From assembly GCA_964484045.1 (NCBI GenBank), contig CAZAEP010000016.1, positions 1 to 19,220 on the forward strand: a stretch of DNA of 19,220 nt, given 5' to 3'. Origin of the DNA: J134 sp964484045 (GTDB lineage Bacteria > Pseudomonadota > Alphaproteobacteria > Sphingomonadales > Rhodothalassiaceae). This document shows, piece by piece, positions 1 to 8,171 of the stretch (positions within the stretch are counted from its first letter, which is position 1; every line of letters begins with the position of its first letter). The notes beneath the pieces were generated by a model, which was not told where the DNA came from, made no database searches, and worked only from the letters and a program-made list of their open reading frames with translations. The translations under genes were made by a program, and so were the position numbers.

Positions 1-1022
<1,022 letters not shown>

Positions 1023-1152
1023 GAGCCGCCCTCGTGCTGCCGGTGGCCCCATCGCCGCATTCTGCATGGCGGCCCGCAATGGCGCCGCCGCGTCATGAAC
1101 ATGGCGAAAAGGCGATGCGTCGGCGCGCCCTTTCCGGTCCCGCCCGCGCCTT

Positions 1153-1180
1153 CTTAGAGCAGCGCCGCCCGCAGCGGCAA
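1153..1180 (-). promoter_or_regulatory. Candidate promoter for murA
   Basis: On the minus strand TTGCCG (-35, 4/6 to consensus) and TCTAAG (-10, 4/6) are separated by 16 bp. The start would lie near 1146 and leave a leader of about 125 nt before murA. The match is modest for GC-rich DNA, and the GC-rich inverted repeat AGCGGC-AA-GCCGCT overlaps the -35 element. Confidence 0.3.
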
Positions 1181-1220
1181 GCCGCTCTCTCCGCAGAGCC
1201 GGCCGCCCCTGCCCGTGGGG

Positions 1221-1382
1221 TCAGGGCTTCGCGGGCGTCTTCGGCGTCCTGCGCGCCGCGGCCGCTCCCGCGCCGCGGGCCCTCTCCTGCGCCTTGCGGC
1301 GGCGGAGATTGGCGCGCAGCGCGGCGGCGAGGCGCCGCTCGCGGTCGCCGGCTCCCGTCTTCCTGTCCCGCGTGCCGCTCAT
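1221..1382 (-). CDS. Small basic conserved-type hypothetical protein (53 aa)
   Basis: A 53-residue, very basic protein without cysteine-based motifs, signal peptide or membrane segment. It begins MSGTRDRKTGAGDRERRLAAALRANLRRRKAQ and continues into an Ala/Arg/Pro/Lys-rich tail. The core RERRLAAALRANLRRRKAQ is an amphipathic helix-like segment. I recall similar tiny proteins carrying a ..RLAEALRANLRRRKAQ.. segment beside murA in other alphaproteobacteria, which is the main support for calling it a gene. I chose the ATG at 1382 because that helix then starts close to the N-terminus; the longer frame from 1496 would run through the antisense of tRNA-Thr and is rejected. Function unknown; nucleic-acid or ribosome association is only a guess from the charge. 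It is on the same strand as murA. Confidence 0.6.
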   Translation of the reverse strand: MSGTRDRKTGAGDRERRLAAALRANLRRRKAQERARGAGAAAARRTPKTPAKP

Positions 1383-1488
1383 GATCGCAGAGTATGGCCG
1401 GGGGCGCGCGCCCGGGCAAGCGGCCTGCGGACTTGCGCCGGAGCGCCGGCTGTGGCAAAGAGCGGCCCGCCTGTCGTCATGCGCATGG

Positions 1489-1563
<75 letters not shown>

Positions 1564-1586
1564 TCCCCCCCCCACCGCTAGCTCTT

Positions 1587-1618
1587 GAATCGGTTGAAGC
1601 GGAACGACGCTCCGATTC
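1587..1618 (+). terminator. Hairpin downstream of tRNA-Thr, possible terminator
   Basis: GAATCGG (1587-1593) pairs perfectly with CCGATTC (1612-1618). Inside, AGCG (1598-1601) pairs with CGCT (1608-1611), leaving a TTGA bulge and a GAACGA loop. There is no T-run directly after the stem, so it may act as a processing or Rho-assisted signal rather than a classical intrinsic terminator. It lies between two convergent tRNA genes and could serve both. Confidence 0.4.
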
Positions 1619-1696
1619 GGACGGGGTGCCGGTCCGGTGTGCCATCCGTGTCGGAATGTCGTTTTATGCCAATAAGTTCAGGGGCTTGCGGTGAAG

Positions 1697-1772
<76 letters not shown>

Positions 1773-1805
1773 GCGAGGCGCATCGGACCGGGTGCATCAC
1801 ATGCC

Positions 1806-1826
1806 GGTCCGGCGGCGTTCCGCCGC
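1806..1826 (-). other. GC-rich inverted repeat between the tRNA-Phe promoter and gene
   Basis: CGGCGG and CCGCCG arms flank a 4-nt CGTT loop. The repeat sits in the predicted 5' leader of pre-tRNA-Phe and also downstream of the yacG stop. It may be a processing signal, or a terminator for the infA operon, but no T-tract follows it on the minus strand. Confidence 0.3.
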
Positions 1827-1838
1827 GCGTGGAGGCCG

Positions 1839-1867
1839 CTTATAGGAAATCGCATCGGCGCTGTCCA
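1839..1867 (-). promoter_or_regulatory. Promoter of tRNA-Phe
   Basis: On the minus strand TGGACA (-35, 5/6) and TATAAG (-10, 5/6) are separated by exactly 17 bp. This is the best sigma70-like promoter in the window. Transcription would start near 1832, about 60 nt before the mature tRNA 5' end, so the leader must be removed by RNase P. The promoter lies downstream of the yacG stop, so the tRNA can be expressed independently of the infA operon. Confidence 0.7.
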
Positions 1868-1899
1868 GAGGCCGCGCGGCGCCGTGGTCATGCGCGCGA

Positions 1900-2106
1900 T
1901 CAGCCCTGTCCGGTATCGGGATCGGACGGCTCGTGATCGCGCGCCGCCGGGGTCTCGCCGGGCAGGACATAGACCCCCTGGAGCCAGCGTCCGAGATCGA
2001 TCTCGGCGCAGCGCCTCGAGCAGAAGGGGCGGCAGGCGTCCACCGTCGGGCGATGGCAGACGGGACAGCGTCGCCTCCCGCCCTTCGCTCCGGTCCGTCC
2101 GGTCAT
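1900..2106 (-). CDS. yacG: DNA gyrase inhibitor / zinc-binding protein YacG
   Basis: A 68-aa protein with the YacG zinc site: Cys14 and Cys17 in RRCPVCHRP, then Cys29 and Cys33 in FCSRRCAEIDLGRW. In E. coli YacG is a small four-cysteine zinc protein that binds GyrB and inhibits DNA gyrase. The motif CSxRCxxxDLGxW after the second cysteine pair is the strongest family signature. The C-terminal tail is acidic and probably disordered. Its ATG overlaps the stop of the upstream RNase gene in an ATGA junction (2103-2106), indicating translational coupling. It is the last gene of the infA-maf-rng-yacG operon, a common alphaproteobacterial arrangement. Confidence 0.93.
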   Translation of the reverse strand: MTGRTGAKGGRRRCPVCHRPTVDACRPFCSRRCAEIDLGRWLQGVYVLPGETPAARDHEPSDPDTGQG

Positions 2107-3485
2107 CGCGGGTCGATCCTCGCCATGGCCTCGATATCGGATCCGGCCGCTGCCGGGTCAAGCCGCACCGGCCGCGCGGTGCGTGCGGCGAGCGTGGCAT
2201 CATGGCCCTGCGCCGCGAGCCAGTCGAGGACGACCGCCGGTGCGGTGAGAACCAGCGTGCCGGGCCGCGGATCGCGCTCGGCGGTCGCCTCCGCCCGGCG
2301 AAGGAGGGCGAGGCCGGCGCTTTCCGTGGACAGGACAGGGCGCACAGGGGCGAGCAGCAATGCGCGCACACTCGCTCCCGTGCGCCGGCGGCTGAGCGAG
2401 AGCACGCCGTGGCCGCTCAGACCCGAACGGTGGACCGGCACCGGGTCGGCGGCGAGAGCGCGGTCGAGCGTCTCGAGAAGAGCGGCGCGTGCCGCCGTGC
2501 CTGCGGGATCGATGAAATCGACCAGAACGAGGCCGCCGATATCGGCAAGACGCAACAGTCGCGCGACGGCGACGGCCGCCTCCTCGTTGGTGCGACGGTG
2601 CGCCTCGGGCGCGGGGCGGCCGGACGCGGCGGTGCCGGCATCGACGTCGATCACCGTCGCCGCATGCGTTTCCTCGACCCACAGGCGCCCGCCCGAGGGC
2701 AGCGAAATCCGGCCGGCGATCAGCTCGTCGAGTCGCGCCTCCACGCCATGGGCCTCGAACAACGGCGTCGGCTCGCGCCACAAGGCGATCCTGTCCGCGA
2801 GATCGGGCCACTGCCGAAGGAGGGCCTGCACCGCGGGCATGAGATGGCGATGGCCGAGCCGGATGCGGTCGCGGCCGGCTGGGGCGTCGCGCAGGATACG
2901 CGCGAGCGGGTCGGGCGGCGGGAGGACGAGTCGCGGCGTGCCCTCCGCGGCGGCGAGGGCGCGGAGCTGGCCGAAGAGCCGCGAGCCCTCGGCGATGACG
3001 GCCTCGTCCGGGCCCGCGACCGCCGCCGGGCGAAGGGTGAGCCGGGCCGCCTTGACGACGCTTTCGAGGGCCTCTTCGAGCTTCGCGCGCCGTGCCCCGG
3101 CGAGGGGCACCTCGGCAGGGTCGAAGCCCCGCCCGTCCCGGGCGAGCGTCAGATAACGCCCATGGAGTCGGATTTCCCGCCCCACCGTGGCCGCCTTTCC
3201 CGGCTCGTGCGCCCGCGCCCGGATCTGAACGGCAAGGATCGCGCCCGCGCTCGGGGCGGCACGGTGCCTGCCCTTGCGCAGGGGCAGGAAGGCGTCGCCG
3301 GCCTTGCCCAGCGACAGGAAGACGCCGCCGGCGTCGCGGGCGTGCGCCGTCACGCGGGCCAGATAGACGGCCTCCAAGGCCGGCTCGCCGCCGCGATGGA
3401 GGCGGATCTCGAGAATCTCGCCGGCGTCGACGAGCGCCGATCGGAGCTCGCCGATGCCGCCGTCGATGAGAAGCTCAGCGCCCAT
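2103..3485 (-). CDS. Ribonuclease E/G family protein, short form without Zn-link
   Basis: A 460-aa RNase E/G-type endoribonuclease. An S1-like RNA-binding region occupies about residues 35-115 (YLARVTAHARDAGGVFLSLG..AFLP). The DNase I-like catalytic domain carries both metal-binding aspartates: about Asp280 in VIDVDAG and Asp323 in LVDFID, corresponding to Asp303 and Asp346 of E. coli RNase E. The element GHGVLSLSRRRTG (about 358-370) matches the conserved segment after the catalytic domain. It lacks the CPxC zinc-link cysteines that tetramerise RNase E, and lacks the long Arg/Pro-rich degradosome scaffold. It is therefore the compact alphaproteobacterial type, not the main Rne. The ATG at 3485 overlaps the maf stop by 11 bp, and the stop overlaps yacG. 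A longer frame from 3620 lies inside maf and is rejected. The role is probably rRNA or tRNA processing, by analogy only. Confidence 0.9.
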   Translation of the reverse strand: MGAELLIDGGIGELRSALVDAGEILEIRLHRGGEPALEAVYLARVTAHARDAGGVFLSLGKAGDAFLPLRKGRHRAAPSAGAILAVQIRARAHEPGKAATVGREIRLHGRYLTLARDGRGFDPAEVPLAGARRAKLEEALESVVKAARLTLRPAAVAGPDEAVIAEGSRLFGQLRALAAAEGTPRLVLPPPDPLARILRDAPAGRDRIRLGHRHLMPAVQALLRQWPDLADRIALWREPTPLFEAHGVEARLDELIAGRISLPSGGRLWVEETHAATVIDVDAGTAASGRPAPEAHRRTNEEAAVAVARLLRLADIGGLVLVDFIDPAGTAARAALLETLDRALAADPVPVHRSGLSGHGVLSLSRRRTGASVRALLLAPVRPVLSTESAGLALLRRAEATAERDPRPGTLVLTAPAVVLDWLAAQGHDATLAARTARPVRLDPAAAGSDIEAMARIDPR

Positions 3486-4104
3486 CGCGGTCTCCGCCGA
3501 AGAGCGGATATCCGTTGCCGGCCAGGAGTTGCGCCGTCTCGTAAAGCGGCAGGCCGACGACATTCGAATAGGAGCCGGAGAGGTGACGAACGAACGCCGC
3601 GGCGCGGCCCTGGATGGCATAGCCGCCGGCCTTGCCGTGCCACTCTCCCGAATGCAGATAGGCGGCGAGCTCCTGTTCGCCGAGGCGTTTCATCGTGACC
3701 CGGGTCAGGACGACGCGGCGGCGGCGGCCGCCATCGGGACGGATGAGCACGATGGCGCTGAAGACCCGGTGGCGTCGTCCCGAGAGCAGGTCGAGACAGG
3801 CGCGCGCCGTGTCCCTGTCCAGCGCCTTGGGCAGGATCCGCCGTCCCGCCGCGACCACCGTGTCGGCGGCGAGGATGAAGCTGTCGGGGTGATCCGGCGC
3901 TACCGCCGTCGCCTTGGCCTGCGCCAGGCGCATCGCGTGTGCGCGGGGCAGCTCACGCGGTTCCGGCGTCTCGTCGAGATCGGCGGCCGCGACGGCGTCG
4001 GGGACGATGCCGATCTGCCCGAGAAGCGCCAGCCGGCGCGGCGAGGCCGAGGCCAGAACGAGGCGTGCCGGCATGCCCGCCCTTCCACGTCGCGCCCCGC
4101 CCAT
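3475..4104 (-). CDS. maf: Maf-family nucleoside triphosphate pyrophosphatase
   Basis: A 209-aa Maf/HAM1-like pyrophosphatase that hydrolyses nucleoside triphosphates to monophosphates and PPi. Visible motifs are LVLASASPRR near residues 15-24 (phosphate-binding loop), ILAADTVV at about 77-84 with the catalytic Asp, and GKAGGYAIQGRA at about 157-168. The GYxIQG signature is that of the YhdE-type dTTP/UTP pyrophosphatases rather than the YceF m7GTP type. This suggests house-cleaning of dTTP/UTP or modified pyrimidine nucleotides, not tested. The ATG at 4104 has an AGGAG site eight bases upstream, inside the infA stop region. An ATG at 4074 (MPARLVLASASPRR) matches the usual family N-terminus better and remains possible. 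The gene follows infA by 11 bp. Confidence 0.93.
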   Translation of the reverse strand: MGGARRGRAGMPARLVLASASPRRLALLGQIGIVPDAVAAADLDETPEPRELPRAHAMRLAQAKATAVAPDHPDSFILAADTVVAAGRRILPKALDRDTARACLDLLSGRRHRVFSAIVLIRPDGGRRRRVVLTRVTMKRLGEQELAAYLHSGEWHGKAGGYAIQGRAAAFVRHLSGSYSNVVGLPLYETAQLLAGNGYPLFGGDRDGR

Positions 4105-4115
4105 GGCACGGGCTC

Positions 4116-4334
4116 CTATTTGAAGCGGTAGGTGATGCGACCCTTGCTCAGGTCATAGGGCGTCAGCTCGACGAGCACCTCGTCGCCGGCAAGCACGCGG
4201 ATGCGGTTCTTGCGCATCTTGCCCGCGGTGTGGCCGAGAATTTCATGCCCGTTCTCGAGCTTGACGCGGAACATGGCGTTCGGCAGCAGCTCGGTCACCA
4301 CGCCGCGCATCTCCAGGACTTCTTCTTTCGCCAT
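4116..4334 (-). CDS. infA: Translation initiation factor IF-1
   Basis: A 72-aa protein, the exact family length, forming a single S1/OB fold. It starts MAKEEVLEMRGVV and contains LPNAMFRVKLENGHEILGH and GKMRKNRIRVLAGDEV, ending in SKGRITYRFK. All are hallmark IF-1 segments. It binds the A site of the 30S subunit during initiation. It is the first gene of the infA-maf-rng-yacG operon. The leader of up to 285 bp upstream is shared with the divergent PAS gene. Confidence 0.98.
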   Translation of the reverse strand: MAKEEVLEMRGVVTELLPNAMFRVKLENGHEILGHTAGKMRKNRIRVLAGDEVLVELTPYDLSKGRITYRFK

Positions 4335-4619
4335 CTAATGCTCGATCATCTCTTCGGAATCCATGGCTCGGTTCGCGACATACATGAGCGAGAGGCGAAA
4401 AGAATGCAAGTCTTGCGGCCCGCCAGCGGTTCTCCCGCCGCGCCATGAGGCGGACCGGGGCGATGACGGAGCCGCCTCGACGCGGGCACGATGCACCGCG
4501 CGGACTGCACGGCATAAGGGTCTCGTTAACCGTCTATACACGCATATGTCCGAAAATCACGGGTCCATGGAGTGGAAATGAGCTCCGCGGCGGCGGAGCC
4601 GGTGCAAGGAGGAGAGTCC
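4335..4619. promoter_or_regulatory. Divergent intergenic region between infA and the aerotaxis-like genes
   Basis: This 285-bp gap holds divergent promoters. Around 4525-4540 there is GTTAACC, a CtrA-like half site, next to CTATACA. The latter gives a TATACA -10-like element on the plus strand and overlapping TATAGA on the minus strand. No good -35 is seen for the plus direction; the minus direction has a weak GTGATT 17 bp away. A palindrome GCAAG-T-CTTGC lies at 4406-4416. A strong ribosome site AAGGAGG (4607-4613) precedes the ATG at 4620. I see no additional gene in this gap. Confidence 0.4.
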
Positions 4620-5165
4620 ATGACCGCCATGCGTGCCGTGCCGACGGGGGTCGAGCGGCACCTTGCCGACGAGGATATCATCGTATCGAAGACCGACCCG
4701 CGCGGCTGGATCACCTATGTCAACCGAACCTTCCTTTCGATCGCGGATTACGTCGAATCGGACGTTCTCCATCAACCGCACAAGATCATCCGTCATCCCG
4801 ACATGCCGCGGACGATCTTCAAGCTTCTCTGGAGCGAGATTTCGCAGGGCCGCGAGGTGTTCGCCTATGTCAAGAACATGGCCAGGAACGGCGACCACTA
4901 CTGGGTCTTCGCCCATGTGACGCCGACCTTCGACGGCGCGGGGCGCATCGTCGGCTATCATTCCAACCGGCGCGCTCCCGACCGTCCGGCGATCGAGGAT
5001 GTCAGCGTCCTTTATCGCGAGTTGTGCGAGATCGAGGCCGGCGCCGGCGATCGCAAGGCGGGTCTCGCGGCCGGGATGCAGGCTCTCGAGGAAAAGCTCG
5101 CGGCGCGCGGGCTCGATTACGACCGTTTCGTCTTCTTCCATCTCGCGGACAGGAGGGCGGCATGA
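4620..5165 (+). CDS. Aer-type PAS sensor protein (separate from its MCP)
   Basis: A 181-aa soluble protein made mostly of one PAS domain (about residues 15-120). It closely resembles the N-terminal sensor of the aerotaxis receptor Aer. QPHKIIRHPDMP (52-63) keeps the Arg-His-x-Asp residues (Arg58, His59, Asp61) that in E. coli Aer are needed for FAD binding, and KNMARNGDHYWVFAHV (85-100) matches the Aer segment KNGDHYW. FAD-based redox sensing is therefore a family inference. A helical tail (about 125-175) follows, with no membrane segment, HAMP or signalling domain. The ATG at 4620 was chosen for its AAGGAGG site; an upstream ATG at 4572 is in frame but lacks one. The stop overlaps the start of the next gene (ATGA, 5162-5165), so sensor and MCP are translationally coupled. 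This resembles the two-protein CetB/CetA energy-taxis system of Campylobacter. Confidence 0.9.
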   Translation: MTAMRAVPTGVERHLADEDIIVSKTDPRGWITYVNRTFLSIADYVESDVLHQPHKIIRHPDMPRTIFKLLWSEISQGREVFAYVKNMARNGDHYWVFAHVTPTFDGAGRIVGYHSNRRAPDRPAIEDVSVLYRELCEIEAGAGDRKAGLAAGMQALEEKLAARGLDYDRFVFFHLADRRAA

Positions 5166-6409
5166 CGATTCCGGGAAAGCTGATGCGGCGCCACGATCGG
5201 GCGGCGAAGGCCGCGGTCGATCGCGAAGCGACGTTCGAAGAGCTCGTCCGCGAGCGGGACGCTTACAAGGCGACGCTCGACCGTCTGGCGGAGGTCTGCC
5301 TGCGGGCGGCCAATGGCGATCTCGAGGCCCGTCTGACCGGCATCGACGACGGTGCCGCCGGGGCCGAGACGATGCATGCGATCAATCATCTGCTCGACAT
5401 GACCGATGCCTATGTGCGGGAATCCCGCGGCACGCTCGCGGCGGCCAGCGAGGGGCGGTATCACCGGCACTTTCTCAAAGGCGGCATGCGCGGCGCATTC
5501 GGCGAAGGGGCGAAGGAGATCACCGCCGCCTGTGAACGGATGGCCGACATCGAAGCCCGCATGCGCGAGCAACGCGAGAAGCTGGTGGGCGAATTCGAGC
5601 GCGAGATCGCGCAAGCGATCGGCGCCGTCAGCGAGGCGGTCGCCTCGCTCGAGTCGACCGCGAACAGCATGCTGGCCCAGGCCGAGACGGCACTGGAGCG
5701 AACGGACGAGGCCGGATCCGCTGCCGAGAAGACCAGCAAGAACGCCGAGATGATCGCCGCCGGTGCGGAAGAGCTTGCGACGTCGATCGAGGAGATCCGA
5801 CGTCAGACCGACAGCTCGCGGGCGACGGTCGATCGGGTCGCCGGCGATATCGAGGCGGCCAAGAATTCCATGCGGCAACTGATGCAGGTCGCGAGCAGCG
5901 TCGATCGCGTCGTCGTCTTCATCCGGGAGCTCGCCGACCAGACGAATCTTCTGGCGCTCAACGCCACCATCGAGGCGGCACGCGCCGGCGAGGCCGGCAA
6001 GGGATTCGCCGTGGTCGCCTCGGAAGTCAAGAGCCTCGCCAACCAGTCGGCCAGGGCGACGGAGGACATCGTCCAGCAGATATCCGCGATGCAGTCGGCA
6101 ACCCGCGCCACCAACAAATCCATCGATGCCATTGCCGACCGCGCGGGCAGGCTGACCGAAGTCGTTTCGGCGATCGCCGCGGCGATCGAACAGCAGACCG
6201 CGGCAACGAGCGATATGAGCGGCAATGTCCAGCAGGCGGCCCAGGGTTCGCATGCGGTCGGGGCCGCGATCGCCGACATTCGCCGGGCGGCGAAGGGGAG
6301 CGGCGACGGTGCGAAGGCGGTGTTCGAGTCGGCGCGTGCACTGCGGGCGCAGGCGGACAATCTGAAAGAAAGGACCGCGCTTTTCCTCGAAAATGTCCGT
6401 GCCGGCTGA
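5162..6409 (+). CDS. Soluble methyl-accepting chemotaxis protein, probable partner of the PAS protein
   Basis: A 415-aa chemoreceptor signalling protein with no hydrophobic membrane segment. Residues about 30-130 contain two repeated helical HAMP-like units: one around NGDLEARL..AETMHAINHLLDMTDAYVRES, the next around EGRYHRHFLKGGMRGAFGEGAKEI. The cytoplasmic MCP domain fills about 140-410. The near-invariant hairpin tip (about 255-297) includes ELADQTNLLALNATIEAARA, then GKGFAVVASEVKSLA, which contacts CheA and CheW. The C-terminus ends ENVRAG, with no NWETF-like CheR/CheB tether. The start ATG at 5162 overlaps the PAS stop by four bases. Because the protein has no sensor domain of its own, input most likely comes from the upstream PAS protein. 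Localisation could be cytoplasmic, or membrane-associated through partners. Confidence 0.93.
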   Translation: MTIPGKLMRRHDRAAKAAVDREATFEELVRERDAYKATLDRLAEVCLRAANGDLEARLTGIDDGAAGAETMHAINHLLDMTDAYVRESRGTLAAASEGRYHRHFLKGGMRGAFGEGAKEITAACERMADIEARMREQREKLVGEFEREIAQAIGAVSEAVASLESTANSMLAQAETALERTDEAGSAAEKTSKNAEMIAAGAEELATSIEEIRRQTDSSRATVDRVAGDIEAAKNSMRQLMQVASSVDRVVVFIRELADQTNLLALNATIEAARAGEAGKGFAVVASEVKSLANQSARATEDIVQQISAMQSATRATNKSIDAIADRAGRLTEVVSAIAAAIEQQTAATSDMSGNVQQAAQGSHAVGAAIADIRRAAKGSGDGAKAVFESARALRAQADNLKERTALFLENVRAG

Positions 6410-6424
6410 CCTGCGTCGGGCCGC

Positions 6425-6475
6425 GCCGGCGGTCACCGGCCGCCTCGACCGGATGGGCGCTCCATTTTATATTTT
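6425..6475 (+). terminator. Possible termination region after the MCP gene
   Basis: GCCGG (6425-6429) and CCGGC (6436-6440) form a small hairpin 16 bp after the MCP stop. A second short stem, ATGG (6453-6456)/CCAT (6462-6465), is followed directly by a T/A run (6465-6475). Each stem is short, and the T-rich run overlaps the candidate promoter of the next gene. Confidence 0.3.
6445..6473 (+). promoter_or_regulatory. Candidate promoter of the PAS-EAL gene
   Basis: TCGACC (-35, 4/6) and TATATT (-10, 5/6) are separated by 17 bp in a locally AT-rich stretch that stands out in this GC-rich sequence. The predicted start near 6480 leaves a leader of about 45 nt with AAGGAAGGA upstream of the GTG start at 6526. 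Confidence 0.5.
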
Positions 6476-6525
6476 CCTAAGAGACTTTCGCTAGGCTCTC
6501 GTCGGCCAAGGAAGGATCCGGAGCG

Positions 6526-8121
6526 GTGGCGGAGCGGCTCGAATGGGCGAAAGACTTCGTCTCCTATGCATTTTGCGTCGGGGACGTCTTTCTGGTGCTC
6601 GATCGCGATCTCGTCATCCGTCGCATCGACGGCGCCGAGTCCTGGCTCGGCCTCGACGCGGAGCGAAGGCCCGTCGGGCGCCCGATCACCGCGTTCATGT
6701 CGGAGGAGGACGCGACGCTTCTCCGTTCCACGGCCGCCCAGCTCAAGGAAACATCGCGTCTGGGGCCGCTCATGCTGTCGCTCGGCGGCAAGGGCGGCGG
6801 CCGCCCGGTGGCGCTTTATCTCGCCCATATGGAACCGGCGTCCGATCTCATCCATGTGGTCATTCTGAGCCAGGCGCGACTCGACGGCGCCCTGGCCCGG
6901 TCCTCGCCGCCGCTGGTCGCGCCCGAGGCCTTTCTCGATCGGCTGCCGGAACTCCTCGAGCAATATGACGAAGACGAGGTGATGGTGACGCTGCTGCAAC
7001 TGGCCGAGCCGGCGGCGGAGGCCGAGCGGCAGGACGTGGCCCGGCATCTGGCGGCGCTCTCGCTCGGCGGTCAGTCGGCGACCGAGCTGTCCGAGGGACG
7101 TTTCGCCGTGGTGCATGAAGCGCAAGGCGGCAGCGAGACGGCGCAAGACCTGACGCGCGTTCTTCAGGAGCGGACCGGCCGGCGTCTCGAGGCGGCGAGC
7201 CTGCCCACCTCGGAGCTGAGCCGTGAAGGCAGTGCCGACTCGATGCGGGCGCTGGTTTATGCCGTCCGCAAATTCGCCGAGGATTCGCCGGACTTCGACA
7301 TCGAGAGCATCGGCACCGGTTTTTCGCAGCGCATGAAAGAAACGCGCGAGCAGATCGTCATGCTGCGCCATCTCGTCGAGGCCCGACGGTTCAAGCTCGC
7401 CTGGCAGCCGATCGTCGATCTGAAGACACGGTCGCTGCACCATGTCGAGGCGCTGGTGCGCTTCGACATGCGCGGCGGCTCGCCCTTCTCGCTCATCACC
7501 TTCGCCGAGGAGGTGGGCATGATCGGCGCCTTCGATCAGGTGATCATCGCCAGCGTTTCGAAGCGTCTCCGGCGTCTCAACCGCAAGGCGGCGCGGGTCA
7601 AGGCCGCGGTCAATCTCTCTCCGGGGTCGCTGGAACGGCCGGCCTTCGTCAAGTGGCTCGAGGGGCATCTCGAGCGCCACGCCGGGCTCGCCGATCATCT
7701 GCTCATCGAGATCACCGAATCGAGCCGTGTCACCGATCTCGATGCCCTCGCCGAGCGGCTGTCGATGATCCGGCGGCTCGGCTTCGCGGTCTGCCTCGAC
7801 GACTTCGGCGCCGGCCTGTCGGGCTTTCAGTATCTGCGCCACCTCAAGGTCGACTATGTCAAGATCGACGGCAGCTATGTGCGCGACGCGGAGACCGACG
7901 CCGACGCCCGCGCCTTTCTCCATGCCATGGTGACACTGTGCCGCGACCTCAGGATCAGGACCGTCGGCGAATGGGTGGAAACCGAGAGCCAGGCCGCATT
8001 GCTGCGGGAGATGGGGGTCGATTTCGGCCAGGGCTTTCTCTTCGGCGCACCGCGCATCGGCCTGCCGAAAATGAACGAGACCCCGCCCGCCAGGCAAGGG
8101 GCGGCGGGCCGTCCGGGATAA
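6526..8121 (+). CDS. PAS-EAL protein, putative cyclic-di-GMP phosphodiesterase
   Basis: A 531-aa soluble protein. Residues about 10-115 resemble a PAS domain (VFLVLDRDLVIRRIDGAESWLGLD). Residues about 130-270 may be a degenerate GGDEF-like or linker region, with no GGDEF motif visible. Residues about 280-515 form an EAL domain, which hydrolyses c-di-GMP to pGpG. Catalytic and metal-binding residues appear intact: Glu308 in EALVR, Asn363 in NLSP, Glu395 in EITE, Asp425-Asp426 in DDFGAG, Lys446 in VKIDG, Glu482/Glu485 in GEWVE, and Gln502. The usual EGVE motif reads EWVE here, a Gly-to-Trp change. The start is a GTG at 6526 preceded by AAGGAAGGATCC. The tail after about 515 is short and disordered. 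Its position after the chemotaxis pair suggests shared control of motility. The stop codon lies inside a strong hairpin. Confidence 0.9.
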   Translation: MAERLEWAKDFVSYAFCVGDVFLVLDRDLVIRRIDGAESWLGLDAERRPVGRPITAFMSEEDATLLRSTAAQLKETSRLGPLMLSLGGKGGGRPVALYLAHMEPASDLIHVVILSQARLDGALARSSPPLVAPEAFLDRLPELLEQYDEDEVMVTLLQLAEPAAEAERQDVARHLAALSLGGQSATELSEGRFAVVHEAQGGSETAQDLTRVLQERTGRRLEAASLPTSELSREGSADSMRALVYAVRKFAEDSPDFDIESIGTGFSQRMKETREQIVMLRHLVEARRFKLAWQPIVDLKTRSLHHVEALVRFDMRGGSPFSLITFAEEVGMIGAFDQVIIASVSKRLRRLNRKAARVKAAVNLSPGSLERPAFVKWLEGHLERHAGLADHLLIEITESSRVTDLDALAERLSMIRRLGFAVCLDDFGAGLSGFQYLRHLKVDYVKIDGSYVRDAETDADARAFLHAMVTLCRDLRIRTVGEWVETESQAALLREMGVDFGQGFLFGAPRIGLPKMNETPPARQGAAGRPG

Positions 8122-8144
8122 GGGCAGGCCCTTTTCCGGACGGC
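8108..8144 (+). terminator. Long hairpin overlapping the stop of the EAL gene, probable terminator
   Basis: A perfect nine-base outer stem, GCCGTCCGG (8108-8116) with CCGGACGGC (8136-8144), encloses an inner stem, AAGGGC (8120-8125) with GCCCTT (8128-8133). The TAA stop (8119-8121) lies within it. The tail is TCTTCC, only partly T-rich. It probably separates the signalling block from the cytochrome cassette. Confidence 0.6.
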
Positions 8145-8171
8145 TCTTCCCGTACACATTTCCGGCTGCCA

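Noticed and set aside
1884..3698. Long open frame on the plus strand (604 codons) opposite yacG and the RNase gene
   Set aside because: It is antisense to two genes with clear family motifs, and its translation is Arg/Gly-rich without recognisable domains, as expected from GC-rich DNA.
4445..5161. In-frame N-terminal extension of the MCP running through the PAS gene
   Set aside because: It overlaps the PAS frame and lacks motifs. The ATG at 5162 gives an ATGA coupling and a normal MCP start.
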